Shown here: piece by piece, positions 9,524 through 17,564 of the stretch
Layout: each line of letters begins with the position of its first letter
Numbering within the stretch: the first letter of the stretch is position 1
From: Paenibacillus fonticola DSM 21315
GTDB lineage: Bacteria > Bacillota > Bacilli > Paenibacillales > Paenibacillaceae
DNA: 64,000 nucleotides
Direction: 5' to 3'
Assembly: GCF_000381905.1 (NCBI RefSeq)
Contig: NZ_KB907247.1
Coordinates: forward strand, 215,687 to 279,686
Translations under genes and position numbers: made by a program
Notes under the pieces: generated by a model
The model's input: only the letters and a program-made list of their open reading frames with translations
Database searches by the model: none
What the model was told of the DNA's origin: nothing

Positions 9524-10333
9524 ATGACGTTGCCGAACATTTATTTATGCTTCCCTGAAGGGAAGCACAAGGCGCTCACCATGAGCTATGACGACGGGCG
9601 GAGAGCGGATCAGAGGCTGGTTGAGATTTTTAATCGGCATGGTGTACGCGGAACGTTTCATATTAACTCCGGATTGATGGGGGGATCTGACCGATTGACT
9701 GCGGAGGAGGCGGTGGCACTGTATAAAGGACATGAGGTATCAGTGCATACGGTCAGTCATCCGACCATGTCCCGCTGTCCGATGGAGCAAATTGTAAATG
9801 AAGTAATGGAGGACCGCAAAAACCTTGAAGGCCTGCTTCGGGTACCGGTTCGGGGCATGTCCTATCCTAACGGTTCCTACAATGAGGAGATCAAGCAGCT
9901 GCTGCCCCATCTCGGCATCGAGTATGCGCGGACAGTACAAACGACCCGCGGCGGTTTCGGACTGCCTGACGATTGGCTGCAGTGGCAGGCAACCTGTCAT
10001 CACAACGATCACTTACTGGAGCATGCGGCGAACTTTGTGCAGCTGCATAAGAAGCAATATTTATATTTGATGTACGTTTGGGGACACAGCTATGAATTTG
10101 ATCAGGACGGCAACTGGGAACTGATGGAGCGGTTCTGCGAGAAAGTTGGCGGGCGGGAAAATATATGGTATGCGACAAACATTGAAATTGTGGATTATAT
10201 GAATGCTTGCAAATGGCTGAAATTCGCTGCTTCCCGGGAATTTGTCCACAATCCTGGAGCTGCTTCGATCTGGCTGGAGGTCGACGGACGCATCGTCGAA
10301 ATACCTGGCGGCAGCCAGGTTGCGTTGTTGTAA
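9524..10333 (+). CDS. Polysaccharide deacetylase (NodB/CE4 family), cytoplasmic
   Basis: This is a 269-residue protein with the NodB metal triad. TMSYDDG gives D23/D24, and HTVSHPTM gives H75 and H79. A later RGMSYPNGSYN matches motif 3. CE4 enzymes remove acetyl groups from sugar polymers using a divalent metal. TAGGAGG ends three bases before ATG 9524 and nine before in-frame TTG 9530, so either could initiate. No signal peptide is visible, unusual for CE4 proteins acting on wall polymers, and its place in a pectin operon suggests deacetylation of imported acetylated oligosaccharides (inference). It nearly abuts the DUF1961 gene and precedes the propeller gene. Confidence 0.85.
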   Translation: MTLPNIYLCFPEGKHKALTMSYDDGRRADQRLVEIFNRHGVRGTFHINSGLMGGSDRLTAEEAVALYKGHEVSVHTVSHPTMSRCPMEQIVNEVMEDRKNLEGLLRVPVRGMSYPNGSYNEEIKQLLPHLGIEYARTVQTTRGGFGLPDDWLQWQATCHHNDHLLEHAANFVQLHKKQYLYLMYVWGHSYEFDQDGNWELMERFCEKVGGRENIWYATNIEIVDYMNACKWLKFAASREFVHNPGAASIWLEVDGRIVEIPGGSQVALL

Positions 10334-10421
10334 TGAACTTGTATTTGCGGCGAGGAATGAGGAGTGGCTTTCACAAAAACAGGAGGACATTTTAATATGC
10401 GGGAAACAGGGGGAATGCAGG

Positions 10422-11711
10422 ATGAATCAGGCAACCAGGCCGGAAAAGCAGCTTTGGCAGCTGGCCAGCATAGATATTCGGGCCGCCGGCCCAAGGTGCA
10501 AAATGCTGCTGGGTGATCTCAACGGGGACGGGCGGGCAGAACTGGTGCTTGTCCAACCTGACAAACGGCAGGATGTCCGTTATATTCCTCATCAGGTACA
10601 GTGCCTGACAGCTTATGATCTTCATGGCAAGCTGCTATGGCAGCAGGGCGAGCCAGATGCTGGAGCCGGCAGCCACGGCTCGGATTATCCGGCCCAAATT
10701 TATGATATCGATGGGGATGGCAAGCTTGAAGTGCTGTGTGTCATGAACGGCAAATTTTATATTTTAGAAGGCGCCACCGGCAGGCTGAAATCGGTATATG
10801 ATTTACCCGATCCGCACGCTCATGATTGTATTATTATCGCTAACTTGACGGGGAGCGATCATGCTTCAGACATTATTTTAAAAGACCGTTATCACCGGAT
10901 TTGGGCGCTGACCCGGGAATTTGAGCTGTTGTGGACGCATGAGGGGAATATCGGGCATTATCCGTGGGTTTACGATTTGAATGGCGATGGTTATGACGAA
11001 GTGATGGCGGGCTACGATTTACTGGATCACCGGGGCAAGGTGCTGTGGAGCTGCCATGATCTTGAAGACCATGCGGACTGCATATGGGTCGGAGACGTAG
11101 ATGATGACGGGCTGATGGAGCTCGTTATAGGCGGCAGTGTTACGGTAATGTACGACAGGGAAGGAAATGAACGGTGGCGGTATGACGGTTCTATCGAATC
11201 ACAGCATATTGCGCTTGGCAGATTCAGAGCGGATTTGCCGGGCCTGCAAATTGCCGGACTGGATCGCATGGTTCGAGAGGATGACGGAAAAGGCCTGAAA
11301 GGAAAAGACGCGCTGTTTTTACTGGACTGTGAAGGCAAGGAGCTATGGAAAGAGAAGCGGACGACAAGCGGCTGGCTGACGATTGCCGAAACGCTGAGCA
11401 ATTGGCGCCCCGGATCGCCGGATTATATTTTAGCGTATCGGCGGGGAGGGGGAGTGTACCCCGCTTTGTACGACGGTTATGGGAACATCGTCGCCAAGTT
11501 CCAGCACGAAGGGTATGCGGTTCATGGAGATTTGCTGGGGCAAGGCACGGAGCAGGTAGTCATTTATGATGATGAGCTGGCCGTCGTGTATTCGAGCCAC
11601 AATATAGATTTGGCTTTGCCGACTTCCGGTATACCGCTAATCCAGTCCAAACGGCTGTACAGCTCCACCCTTTATCCCGGCGGGGAAGTGACCGGGCCGG
11701 GAAAGAAGTAG
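10422..11711 (+). CDS. FG-GAP/VCBS-like beta-propeller protein
   Basis: This 429-residue protein has repeated Ca-binding-like Asp loops: DLNGDGRAE, DIDGDGKLE, DLNGDGYDE and DVDDDGLME, spaced as in a beta-propeller. Family PL11 rhamnogalacturonan lyases (YesW/YesX) use the same fold, but this protein is shorter and I cannot identify their catalytic set, so no reaction is assigned. GGGGGA precedes ATG 10422 by about eight bases. A strong AGGAGG at 10381 instead serves an out-of-frame 39-codon reading frame starting at ATG 10397, which may be a coupling leader or a frameshifted older start. There is no signal peptide, so it is probably cytoplasmic. Confidence 0.72.
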   Translation: MNQATRPEKQLWQLASIDIRAAGPRCKMLLGDLNGDGRAELVLVQPDKRQDVRYIPHQVQCLTAYDLHGKLLWQQGEPDAGAGSHGSDYPAQIYDIDGDGKLEVLCVMNGKFYILEGATGRLKSVYDLPDPHAHDCIIIANLTGSDHASDIILKDRYHRIWALTREFELLWTHEGNIGHYPWVYDLNGDGYDEVMAGYDLLDHRGKVLWSCHDLEDHADCIWVGDVDDDGLMELVIGGSVTVMYDREGNERWRYDGSIESQHIALGRFRADLPGLQIAGLDRMVREDDGKGLKGKDALFLLDCEGKELWKEKRTTSGWLTIAETLSNWRPGSPDYILAYRRGGGVYPALYDGYGNIVAKFQHEGYAVHGDLLGQGTEQVVIYDDELAVVYSSHNIDLALPTSGIPLIQSKRLYSSTLYPGGEVTGPGKK

Positions 11712-12000
11712 TTGGTGTGGGAAGGGCGAAGTAGGGCGAGTCGGGTGAATGTAGTGAGAAGGAGTAAGTGAAGTGAGCGGAATGAATGATGTGAACGGAA
11801 TATAAGGAATACAGGAAGTACAGGGAATAGAGGGTGTGCAAGGAATACAAGGAGTAGGAATGCAAGGAGTACAGTGAGTACGGAGAGTACAGAGAATACA
11901 AGAAGTACAAGAAATACAAGAAATACAAGAAGTCAGGGAGTAAAAGGAGTACAGGGTGTGCAAGGAATACAAGGAGTAGGAATGCAAGGAATGCATGGAG
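11712..12000 (+). repeat. 9-bp purine-rich degenerate tandem repeat region
   Basis: The gap between the propeller and GH105 genes is filled with roughly 9-bp units such as GGAATACAA, GGAGTACAG and GAAATACAA. A 38-bp block (11831-11868) recurs identically at 11953-11990, so there has also been block duplication. The complement stays open as a Tyr-Leu-Ser-rich frame, which is a by-product of the repeat. The last units merge into the start region of the next gene and supply its GGAGGTG ribosome site. Confidence 0.85.
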
Positions 12001-12009
12001 GTGAATGAA

Positions 12010-14313
12010 GTGACTGTAATGAATAAATCGATGCATGAACAGAAGCGCTATTTTCATGAAAACAGTTCGATTGCCAGGCATACAGGCGGCCGTATTGAAT
12101 TGGCACTGGCTGCGGTAGCCAGCCGCTATATCGGCGCCCATCCTCCCGAGCCCCCGGTTTACCGGATCCATTCGCGGCGCGGTTTCCGCCGTCTGGAGGA
12201 TTGCCGGTATGATATGAATTTGGCGGAACGCTGGCCGGACTTGAGTTCGGGGCAGTACGTTTATGTGTGGGGCATGCTGTGGAACGAGCAGGATGCGGAA
12301 ACTCCTTTTTCCATCAGCTGCTACAGTCCGGTCAAAATTTATATCAATGGAAGCATGGTGTTTCAATCGAATTTGAATGATGATGTGTTTCCAGACAGGA
12401 AAGCCTACTTTCGGGCAAAAACGCAAAAAGGCCGCAACGATATTGTGCTGGAATTTGTAGCGGTCGGCACGGGCTGCGGGGGCATTTTTGGCACGGGCAG
12501 TGTGAAAGGGGCGCCCCTGCACTTTTTGGACCCGACCGATGAGCCCGGATGGAACGGCTGTGAAGGATGGGTTTATAGCGAACCGCAGCAGAAGCCGTGG
12601 TCTAAACTGCCAGGCTGCGATAGACATGAGGGTGCGGGAAGCAGCCGCGTGGAAGACTGCAGGGAGCTCACAGCCTGGCATCCCCATGCGCAATGGTCGG
12701 CAAAGGAACTGGAGGGCGGATGTTTTTCGCGGATGTTCGGGCCGGCGCACGGAGCGAAAGCCTTCGCCTGGTGCAAGCTGGACGTCCGGGGGGCAATGCA
12801 GTCTGATCTGATGCTGAAAGGGAGCTACCAGGGAGACATCGCCGTTTATGTAAATGGCCACTCTGTTTTCCAGGGAGAGGGAGAAGATGGAAGGTTTGAA
12901 ATCCAGCTGCAAAATATAGCTTATGGCACGCATGATCTCGTCGTAGAATCAGTATGTCGCGGCGAAGAGTGGGGATTTATATTTCACGAACCGGGTATGG
13001 CTTCTATTCGCTTCGTTCCCCCCTATCCTGTAGAAGGGATGGTGGAACCATGGCTGTATCTCGGTGTTTTTTCCGAAAGGGAAGCACCTTCAGCGGCAGA
13101 GATCATCGTTATGGACAAGTTGTTTGGACAGGGAAAGGAAGCAGCTTATTGGCGTGTGGACCGACCGGACTGCTGGGTGAGGCCATATTTGGAAAGCCCC
13201 CTGTATGGCAGGTGGAATTATCCTTTAGGAGTGACTCTTTACGGGTTATTGAAGACGGGAGCTGCCCTATCCGCTCCGCATTATACGCAATATGCCGCCG
13301 ATCATATCGAGCAGTGCAGTAAGTTATATGAATATGCTCAGTGGGATCGTGACCGCTATGGCGCGCCGGGCATAAATCATCAACTGGTCCTGATCGATTC
13401 CTTGGATGATTGCGGTTCGTTTGGCGCCGCGATGCTGGAGGCGCATAAGCTGCGGCCTCTGCAAGGAGTGGAGGGGGCCGCGGCTCATATCGCTCATTAT
13501 ATAACCGAGGTGCAGGATCGGCTGCCCGGCGGAGCGTTTTACCGGACACGCGGTACGGTTGATTTCATGCAGGATACGATGTGGTGTGATGACTTATATA
13601 TGAGCACCCCTTTTTTATGCAAGTATTATGAGCTGACAGGAAATGAAGCCTATCTGGACGATGCGGCATCGCAATTTTTACAGTATAAGGCCCGTCTGTT
13701 CATCCCAGAGCTCGGAATTATGCATCATGTGTTCGATGATAAGTTCGGAAAGCCTAACGGTGTGCCATGGGGACGGGGGAATGGCTGGGTTATTTTTTCG
13801 CTGACCGAACTGCTGAACATTATGCCGCCGAACCACAGGCTCCGCCCAGAATTGCTGAATTTCTATTGCGCACTTTGCCAAGGTTATCGCGAGCTGCAGA
13901 GCGACAGTGGAATGTGGCATCAGGTTTTGACGGATTCGGAGTCTTATGACGAAGCATCTTGTACGGCGATGTTTATATACGCATTTGCGCATGGCGTCCG
14001 GAACGGATGGCTGGAAGAACCAGCGCTGTATGTGGAGGCTGCTATGCGCGGTTGGAAGGGATTGAGCGAACGCTGCATCGATGCCCATGGAAATGTGTAC
14101 GGCGTATGCCGAGGATCGGGATACTCTTTTAATAAACTGTACTATAAAGACGAACTGACCTGGCAGCTGAACGATACTCATGGAATCGGCATAATACTGC
14201 TCGCCGGCATTGAAATACTCAGGCTGGGGCAAAAGGGCGGAAGTGTTGAAGATGGGACGGGGTGTACGGTTATCCCTACGCGCAAAGAGTATGCTGCTTC
14301 CCCGCAAGAATGA
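12010..14313 (+). CDS. GH105 unsaturated rhamnogalacturonyl hydrolase with N-terminal beta-sandwich repeats
   Basis: The C-terminal part (from about residue 390) is a GH88/GH105 hydrolase like YteR/YesR, which cuts the unsaturated uronic acid left by pectin lyases. DTMWCDDLYMS carries the expected catalytic Asp near residue 521, with WGRGNGWVIF and SYDEASCTAMF downstream. The N-terminal half holds two similar beta-sandwich modules, marked by VKIYINGSMVFQ near 108 and IAVYVNGHSVFQ near 276; this fused arrangement is longer than the roughly 370-residue single-domain enzymes. GTG 12010 follows GGAGGTG by six bases; ATG 11995 or 12019 are alternatives. No signal peptide is seen. It completes a lyase-then-hydrolase pathway. 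Confidence 0.88.
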   Translation: MTVMNKSMHEQKRYFHENSSIARHTGGRIELALAAVASRYIGAHPPEPPVYRIHSRRGFRRLEDCRYDMNLAERWPDLSSGQYVYVWGMLWNEQDAETPFSISCYSPVKIYINGSMVFQSNLNDDVFPDRKAYFRAKTQKGRNDIVLEFVAVGTGCGGIFGTGSVKGAPLHFLDPTDEPGWNGCEGWVYSEPQQKPWSKLPGCDRHEGAGSSRVEDCRELTAWHPHAQWSAKELEGGCFSRMFGPAHGAKAFAWCKLDVRGAMQSDLMLKGSYQGDIAVYVNGHSVFQGEGEDGRFEIQLQNIAYGTHDLVVESVCRGEEWGFIFHEPGMASIRFVPPYPVEGMVEPWLYLGVFSEREAPSAAEIIVMDKLFGQGKEAAYWRVDRPDCWVRPYLESPLYGRWNYPLGVTLYGLLKTGAALSAPHYTQYAADHIEQCSKLYEYAQWDRDRYGAPGINHQLVLIDSLDDCGSFGAAMLEAHKLRPLQGVEGAAAHIAHYITEVQDRLPGGAFYRTRGTVDFMQDTMWCDDLYMSTPFLCKYYELTGNEAYLDDAASQFLQYKARLFIPELGIMHHVFDDKFGKPNGVPWGRGNGWVIFSLTELLNIMPPNHRLRPELLNFYCALCQGYRELQSDSGMWHQVLTDSESYDEASCTAMFIYAFAHGVRNGWLEEPALYVEAAMRGWKGLSERCIDAHGNVYGVCRGSGYSFNKLYYKDELTWQLNDTHGIGIILLAGIEILRLGQKGGSVEDGTGCTVIPTRKEYAASPQE

Positions 14314-14372
14314 ACTTATGAATGAATAAAATGTATGAATGCATGAACATATGAACGAATGTGTTGTGCGTA

Positions 14373-14478
14373 TAAGGCTTGAATACGGCTAAATTCTTCA
14401 CTCCCCAGCACATCGCTAAATCACTGCAATTATGGTACCATATTTAATGGCTATTCATTTACGCATGCTCAAGCCTTA
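14373..14478 (+). other. Widely spaced inverted repeat upstream of the DivIVA-like gene
   Basis: TAAGGCTTGA at 14373-14382 and TCAAGCCTTA at 14469-14478 are perfect 10-bp complements about 86 bases apart. The right arm ends just before the GGAGGGA ribosome site, so folding could affect translation, or the arms could be paired protein sites. Function is unknown. Confidence 0.4.
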
Positions 14479-14495
14479 GGTGTGGAGGGATCATT

Positions 14496-14885
14496 ATGCA
14501 AGACGAATACACGCGCAAGCTGGAGGATCAGAGAGGCTTGTTCAAGCAGCTCGGTATTAAGCTGGATGCTCTGACCATTCATGAGAAAGACTTCGATGTG
14601 AAAATGCGTGGATATGAGAAAGAGGAAGTAGACCGTTTTCTTGATGAGATTATCGTTGACTATGAAAGATTTTACGATATTGTTACGGACTTGCTGGATA
14701 AATACAAGGAAATCCAACGTCGTTACGCTAACTTGGAAGAAGAGAGAAAAGCATTGTCCATCCGCAGCGTCCGGACCGATTCGGGAAATGTTATTGAACG
14801 TCAACTGGTGGAGGATGGAATCCGGCAAATGGAGCGAAGTTTAGAGCAATTTAAATTGCATATTCGCAAGGAATTTGAAATATAG
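14496..14885 (+). CDS. DivIVA-domain protein, GpsB-like
   Basis: This 129-residue protein has the DivIVA/GpsB N-terminal membrane-binding motif LTIHEKDFDVKMRGYEKEEV followed by FLDEIIVDYE at about residues 27-57. A coiled-coil segment to about residue 80 and a helical C-terminus follow. B. subtilis GpsB is about 98 residues and shuttles between division and elongation machineries; DivIVA is longer. This one is intermediate, with an extra segment at the N-terminus, so GpsB-like is the best label. GGAGGGA precedes ATG 14496. It appears monocistronic, with a terminator directly behind it. Confidence 0.85.
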   Translation: MQDEYTRKLEDQRGLFKQLGIKLDALTIHEKDFDVKMRGYEKEEVDRFLDEIIVDYERFYDIVTDLLDKYKEIQRRYANLEEERKALSIRSVRTDSGNVIERQLVEDGIRQMERSLEQFKLHIRKEFEI

Positions 14886-14919
14886 GAGAGGGCTGCGCCG
14901 TGGCGCTGCTCTTTTTTTT
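14886..14919 (+). terminator. Intrinsic terminator after the DivIVA-like gene
   Basis: A GC-rich stem (GGGCTGCGCC paired with GGCGCTGCTC, one mismatch) is followed by eight T residues. Confidence 0.8.
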
Positions 14920-14992
14920 GTATAAAATGCCTTGTTTTCACGCAAAATTACTGTAATGTGGTTCTCTTCATATGAAGTTCATGGTTTGTTCA

Positions 14993-15021
14993 TTGCATAC
15001 GATAGTGGAACGTGGTATTAT
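14993..15021 (+). promoter_or_regulatory. Sigma-A-type promoter of dps
   Basis: TTGCAT (14993-14998) and TATTAT (15016-15021) are separated by exactly 17 bases, about 110 bases before the dps start codon. No start site has been mapped; the call rests on the motif match. Confidence 0.6.
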
Positions 15022-15030
15022 ATGATTAAG

Positions 15031-15049
15031 ATTTAGATCTAGTCTAAAT
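15031..15049 (+). promoter_or_regulatory. Palindromic operator candidate for dps
   Basis: ATTTAGA and TCTAAAT form a perfect 7-5-7 palindrome just downstream of the -10 box, at the predicted transcription start. Dps genes are often under PerR or Fur, but the spacing differs from the 7-1-7 PerR box, so the regulator is left open. Confidence 0.5.
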
Positions 15050-15131
15050 TTAAAGTAATTAACGAAAAATGATTACTCTGATGAGTTAGCTGATGAGAAT
15101 CATATTTTGAATTGAATGGAGGAATTTATCG

Positions 15132-15596
15132 ATGTCGAACCAAGTCACCACGCAAACAAACCAAGCTCTGCATCAACAACTAAACCTGCAAATTGCCAAC
15201 TGGACTGTATTATACACGAAATTGCATCATTTTCATTGGTATGTGAAGGGGCCGCAATTTTTTACTCTGCATGAGAAGTTCGAGGAGCTCTATAATGAAG
15301 CGGCTGGATATGTGGATGAAATTGCTGAGCGTTTGCTGGCGATTGGCGGAGAGCCAATTAGCACGCTTAAGGTAGCTTTGGCGCAGACTACTATTGCAGA
15401 AGCTGGGGGCAAGCAAACCGCGGAGCAGATGGTAGCGGAGGTAGTAGCCGATTTTGAAACGGTGAGCCAAGAGCTGAAACAGGGAATGGAAGCTGCAGAG
15501 CAAGCAGAGGATGAAGCGACCGGTGATTTACTGCTTGGCATGTTGTCTTCCTTGGAAAAACACATCTGGATGCTGAACGCTTACTTAGGAAAATAA
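15132..15596 (+). CDS. dps: Dps family DNA-protecting ferritin-like protein
   Basis: This 154-residue protein is a Dps-type mini-ferritin, which forms dodecamers, oxidises Fe(II) with peroxide and protects DNA. The inter-subunit ferroxidase ligands match: H35 in LHHFHWYVKG, then D62 and E66 in YVDEIAE, with the same spacing as the classical His/Asp/Glu set. Length is typical of Dps/MrgA proteins. GGAGG precedes ATG 15132. A sigma-A promoter and a palindrome at its start site suggest repression by a metal or oxidative-stress regulator. It stands alone, with a hairpin behind it. Confidence 0.93.
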   Translation: MSNQVTTQTNQALHQQLNLQIANWTVLYTKLHHFHWYVKGPQFFTLHEKFEELYNEAAGYVDEIAERLLAIGGEPISTLKVALAQTTIAEAGGKQTAEQMVAEVVADFETVSQELKQGMEAAEQAEDEATGDLLLGMLSSLEKHIWMLNAYLGK

Positions 15597-15624
15597 TTTA
15601 TTAATAGGCTTTCTCCCCCATACG

Positions 15625-15668
15625 AACCTGTTCGATTAGGATGAAATTCCGATCGGACAGGTTTCTTG
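15625..15668 (+). terminator. Stem-loop terminator after dps
   Basis: AACCTGTTCGAT (15625-15636) pairs with ATCGGACAGGTT (15652-15663) through 12 positions including one G-U. A weak T-rich stretch follows. Confidence 0.65.
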
Positions 15669-15798
15669 GATTTTTACTCATTCATTCAGCGCAACTACTT
15701 TGACTATAAAATGTTAGTATACAGCGATTCAGCGGATAGGAGCAAACAGATAGTTCTAACGGATAGTTCTAACAGCAGGCCAAGTTAGGAGGAAAACA

Positions 15799-16149
15799 AT
15801 GCTGAATATAAAAAGGGTGTACGAGGAGCCGGCCAGCGGGGATGGCAGACGTGTTCTCGTCGACAGAATCTGGCCGCGCGGCCTTCGCAAAGAGAGCGCC
15901 AGCCTGTCTTTATGGATGAAAGAGATCGCACCGAGCACAGAGCTGCGCAAATGGTTTGACCATAGACCCGAGCGGTTTCATGAATTCAGGAAACGTTACA
16001 CCATAGAGCTTGCTGCAGCGGAGAGGCAAGCATATTTGGAACAATTACGCTCATGGATGGAACAAGGAACCGTCACTTTATTGTATGCAGCGAAGGATCC
16101 GGTGCACAATCATGCTGTCGTATTGAAGCAAGTGCTTGATCGGAAATGA
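15799..16149 (+). CDS. DUF488 family protein, YeaO-like
   Basis: This 116-residue protein matches the YeaO/DUF488 family. Its hallmarks are VLVDRIWPRGLRKESA near residues 20-35, LWMKEIAPSTELRKWFDH near 38-55 and LLYAAKDPVHNHAVVL near 94-109. The biochemical function of the family is not established. AGGAGG lies just upstream of ATG 15799. It appears to be a single-gene unit. Cytoplasmic location is inferred from the lack of signal or membrane segments. Confidence 0.85.
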   Translation: MLNIKRVYEEPASGDGRRVLVDRIWPRGLRKESASLSLWMKEIAPSTELRKWFDHRPERFHEFRKRYTIELAAAERQAYLEQLRSWMEQGTVTLLYAAKDPVHNHAVVLKQVLDRK

Positions 16150-16602
16150 GCTCAGCATGCAGCTTGAGTAGAGGCTAGAGGCTAGAGGCTTGAAGTGAAC
16201 GAAGGTGAATGAAAGAGAAGATTGATCCTTGAAGTGAATGAAAGAGCTTTGAGGGGATTCGGCTTTAGCGGGCCCCGTTTTTTGGGAGTTATACGATTGT
16301 GTCTTATTCCATGCCATCCATAGCCTCGAGCCTCATCCTTTTGCTTCATTCATTTTTCTAACTTCATTCATTCTGCTAGCTTGAACTTCCTATTTTCAAT
16401 CTTCTAGCTGCCTCATTCGGCTAAGTCCTTGTACCACAACCATCATACCTTCCCCTGTGTGCCTAATCCTTGTGCCACAACCATATGAACATGCGCCTTA
16501 TGCACATGCCTTATGCTATATACCTCAGGCTATCTCTCTTACACTGTTCGCCTCGTGCTAATTACTTTGTGGCTGTATAACTGGTGCTAATTGTTTCATT
16601 CA
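16150..16602. repeat. Gene-free gap with degenerate repeats
   Basis: No credible gene is seen. The 5' part repeats GGCTAGAGGCTAGAGGCTTG and GTGAATGAAAGAG. The middle has the complementary theme (TTCATTCAT). The 3' part repeats CCTTGTACCACAACCAT-like and CCTTATGCACATG-like words. A GGGGATT...GGCCCCGTTTTTT segment near 16253-16283 may terminate the DUF488 transcript, but the stem is poor. Confidence 0.6.
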
Positions 16603-16932
16603 TCACGCTTTATGGCGTGTGTCTCGTACAAGTACGTTCGTGCTATAAGTGGCGGACTTGCTGCTTAATTTGAATGAAGGATAGTTTTCTTCCGCATCAA
16701 GCCACATTGTATCCTCGTAGAAAATCTGATGCTGCTGATCGATGACAAAGGAGAAGCGCTTAGCCTCCATTGGAACATCAAAGTTTCCTTTTTGATCTTG
16801 GATAATTAAGGTGTTTATTCCATCACAACCGCAGCCTTCCGTATCATAATAAAGCTTGATGATACCGGGCTGTTCGCCTAAGGTTTCTTCTAATCTCCGT
16901 GCAGCGACTGGCGTTATTTCCAACTTGATCAT
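16603..16932 (-). CDS. HesB/IscA-like iron-sulfur cluster biosynthesis family protein
   Basis: This 109-residue protein belongs to the Fe-S_biosyn (HesB/YadR/YfhF) group. It starts MIKLEITPVAARRLEE and has a GCGCDG motif at about residues 34-39. Classical A-type carriers have a single Cys plus a C-terminal CGC; here the C-terminal cysteines are absent, as in the Bacillales YqkB-like branch, so cluster transfer is not assured. The start at 16932 is chosen because GGGAG sits eight bases upstream; an in-frame upstream ATG at 16950 lacks such a site. It stands alone on the minus strand. Confidence 0.75.
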   Translation of the reverse strand: MIKLEITPVAARRLEETLGEQPGIIKLYYDTEGCGCDGINTLIIQDQKGNFDVPMEAKRFSFVIDQQHQIFYEDTMWLDAEENYPSFKLSSKSATYSTNVLVRDTRHKA

Positions 16933-17509
16933 AATTGCATCTCCCTTCACTTTTATCTTCCAATTATAGATTTAATCTTATACGCAATCAAATCAGATTG
17001 TGTAACTGTATTTCTGGTATTTAAATTGTGGATTCTCATGCATACGGGATATTTAACAGGATTTTATGTTATTAAAGCAGAGTTTTTTGGCTAATAAAGC
17101 GAATGATGTGTTTTTAAGTACATGAAATCCTGTAAATTTTATCGAACCCTGGTGGGGCGCGAAAGTAGATGCATCTAATCCAGCTAAATTGTGCAAACCC
17201 GGAGATAGGTCGTTTAAGGGCTCACAACTGGGTTCACGACAGGCCACAACTAGGCACATAACTCAGCTCGCGGGTGTTGAAGAGTTTCACGGGTGTTGAA
17301 GAGTCACGCAAGGGTTGAATTGTTTAGTCAGTTAAGGAACAAAACAGGGGGCACGGATCACGCTACAAGAAGTCCGGGCACGCTACAGAAGGTCCGGCTA
17401 TGCTACAGAAGGTCACGGGTCACGCTGACTAAGACGCCCGAGGAGCGTATGCTCAGAAGAGGTATGTACTCAGAGTGGATGCCCAGACTGATCTCATCGG
17501 AATGGTGGG
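16933..17509. other. Gene-free gap between the HesB-like gene and modB
   Basis: No credible coding region is visible. Positions about 17270-17440 contain short degenerate repeats: GGGTGTTGAAGAGT twice, then CACGCTACAAGAAGTCCGGG, CACGCTACAGAAGGTCCGG and CTACAGAAGGTCACGGG. The open frames here have no ribosome site or recognisable protein features. Confidence 0.55.
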
Positions 17510-17564
17510 AACAACAAAAAATGGTGCACAAGGCTGGGTTCATTTGTCACCATTTTTTGTTGTT
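17510..17564 (-). terminator. Hairpin terminator overlapping the modB stop codon
   Basis: AACAACAAAAAATGGTG (17510-17526) and CACCATTTTTTGTTGTT (17548-17564) are perfect 17-bp complements with a 21-base loop. The right arm overlaps the modB stop codon, and the A/T blocks give a T-run on the minus strand. The symmetry could allow termination in both directions. Confidence 0.75.

Noticed and set aside
10397..10516. 39-codon frame with a strong AGGAGG upstream, overlapping the propeller gene start
   Set aside because: It overlaps a better-supported frame and has no recognisable product; it is noted only as a possible coupling leader.
11560..12933. Long minus-strand open frame rich in Tyr, Leu and Ser across the propeller/GH105 junction
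   Set aside because: It lies opposite two well-supported genes and the 9-bp repeat; the composition is a direct by-product of the repeat and no ribosome site or family match is visible.
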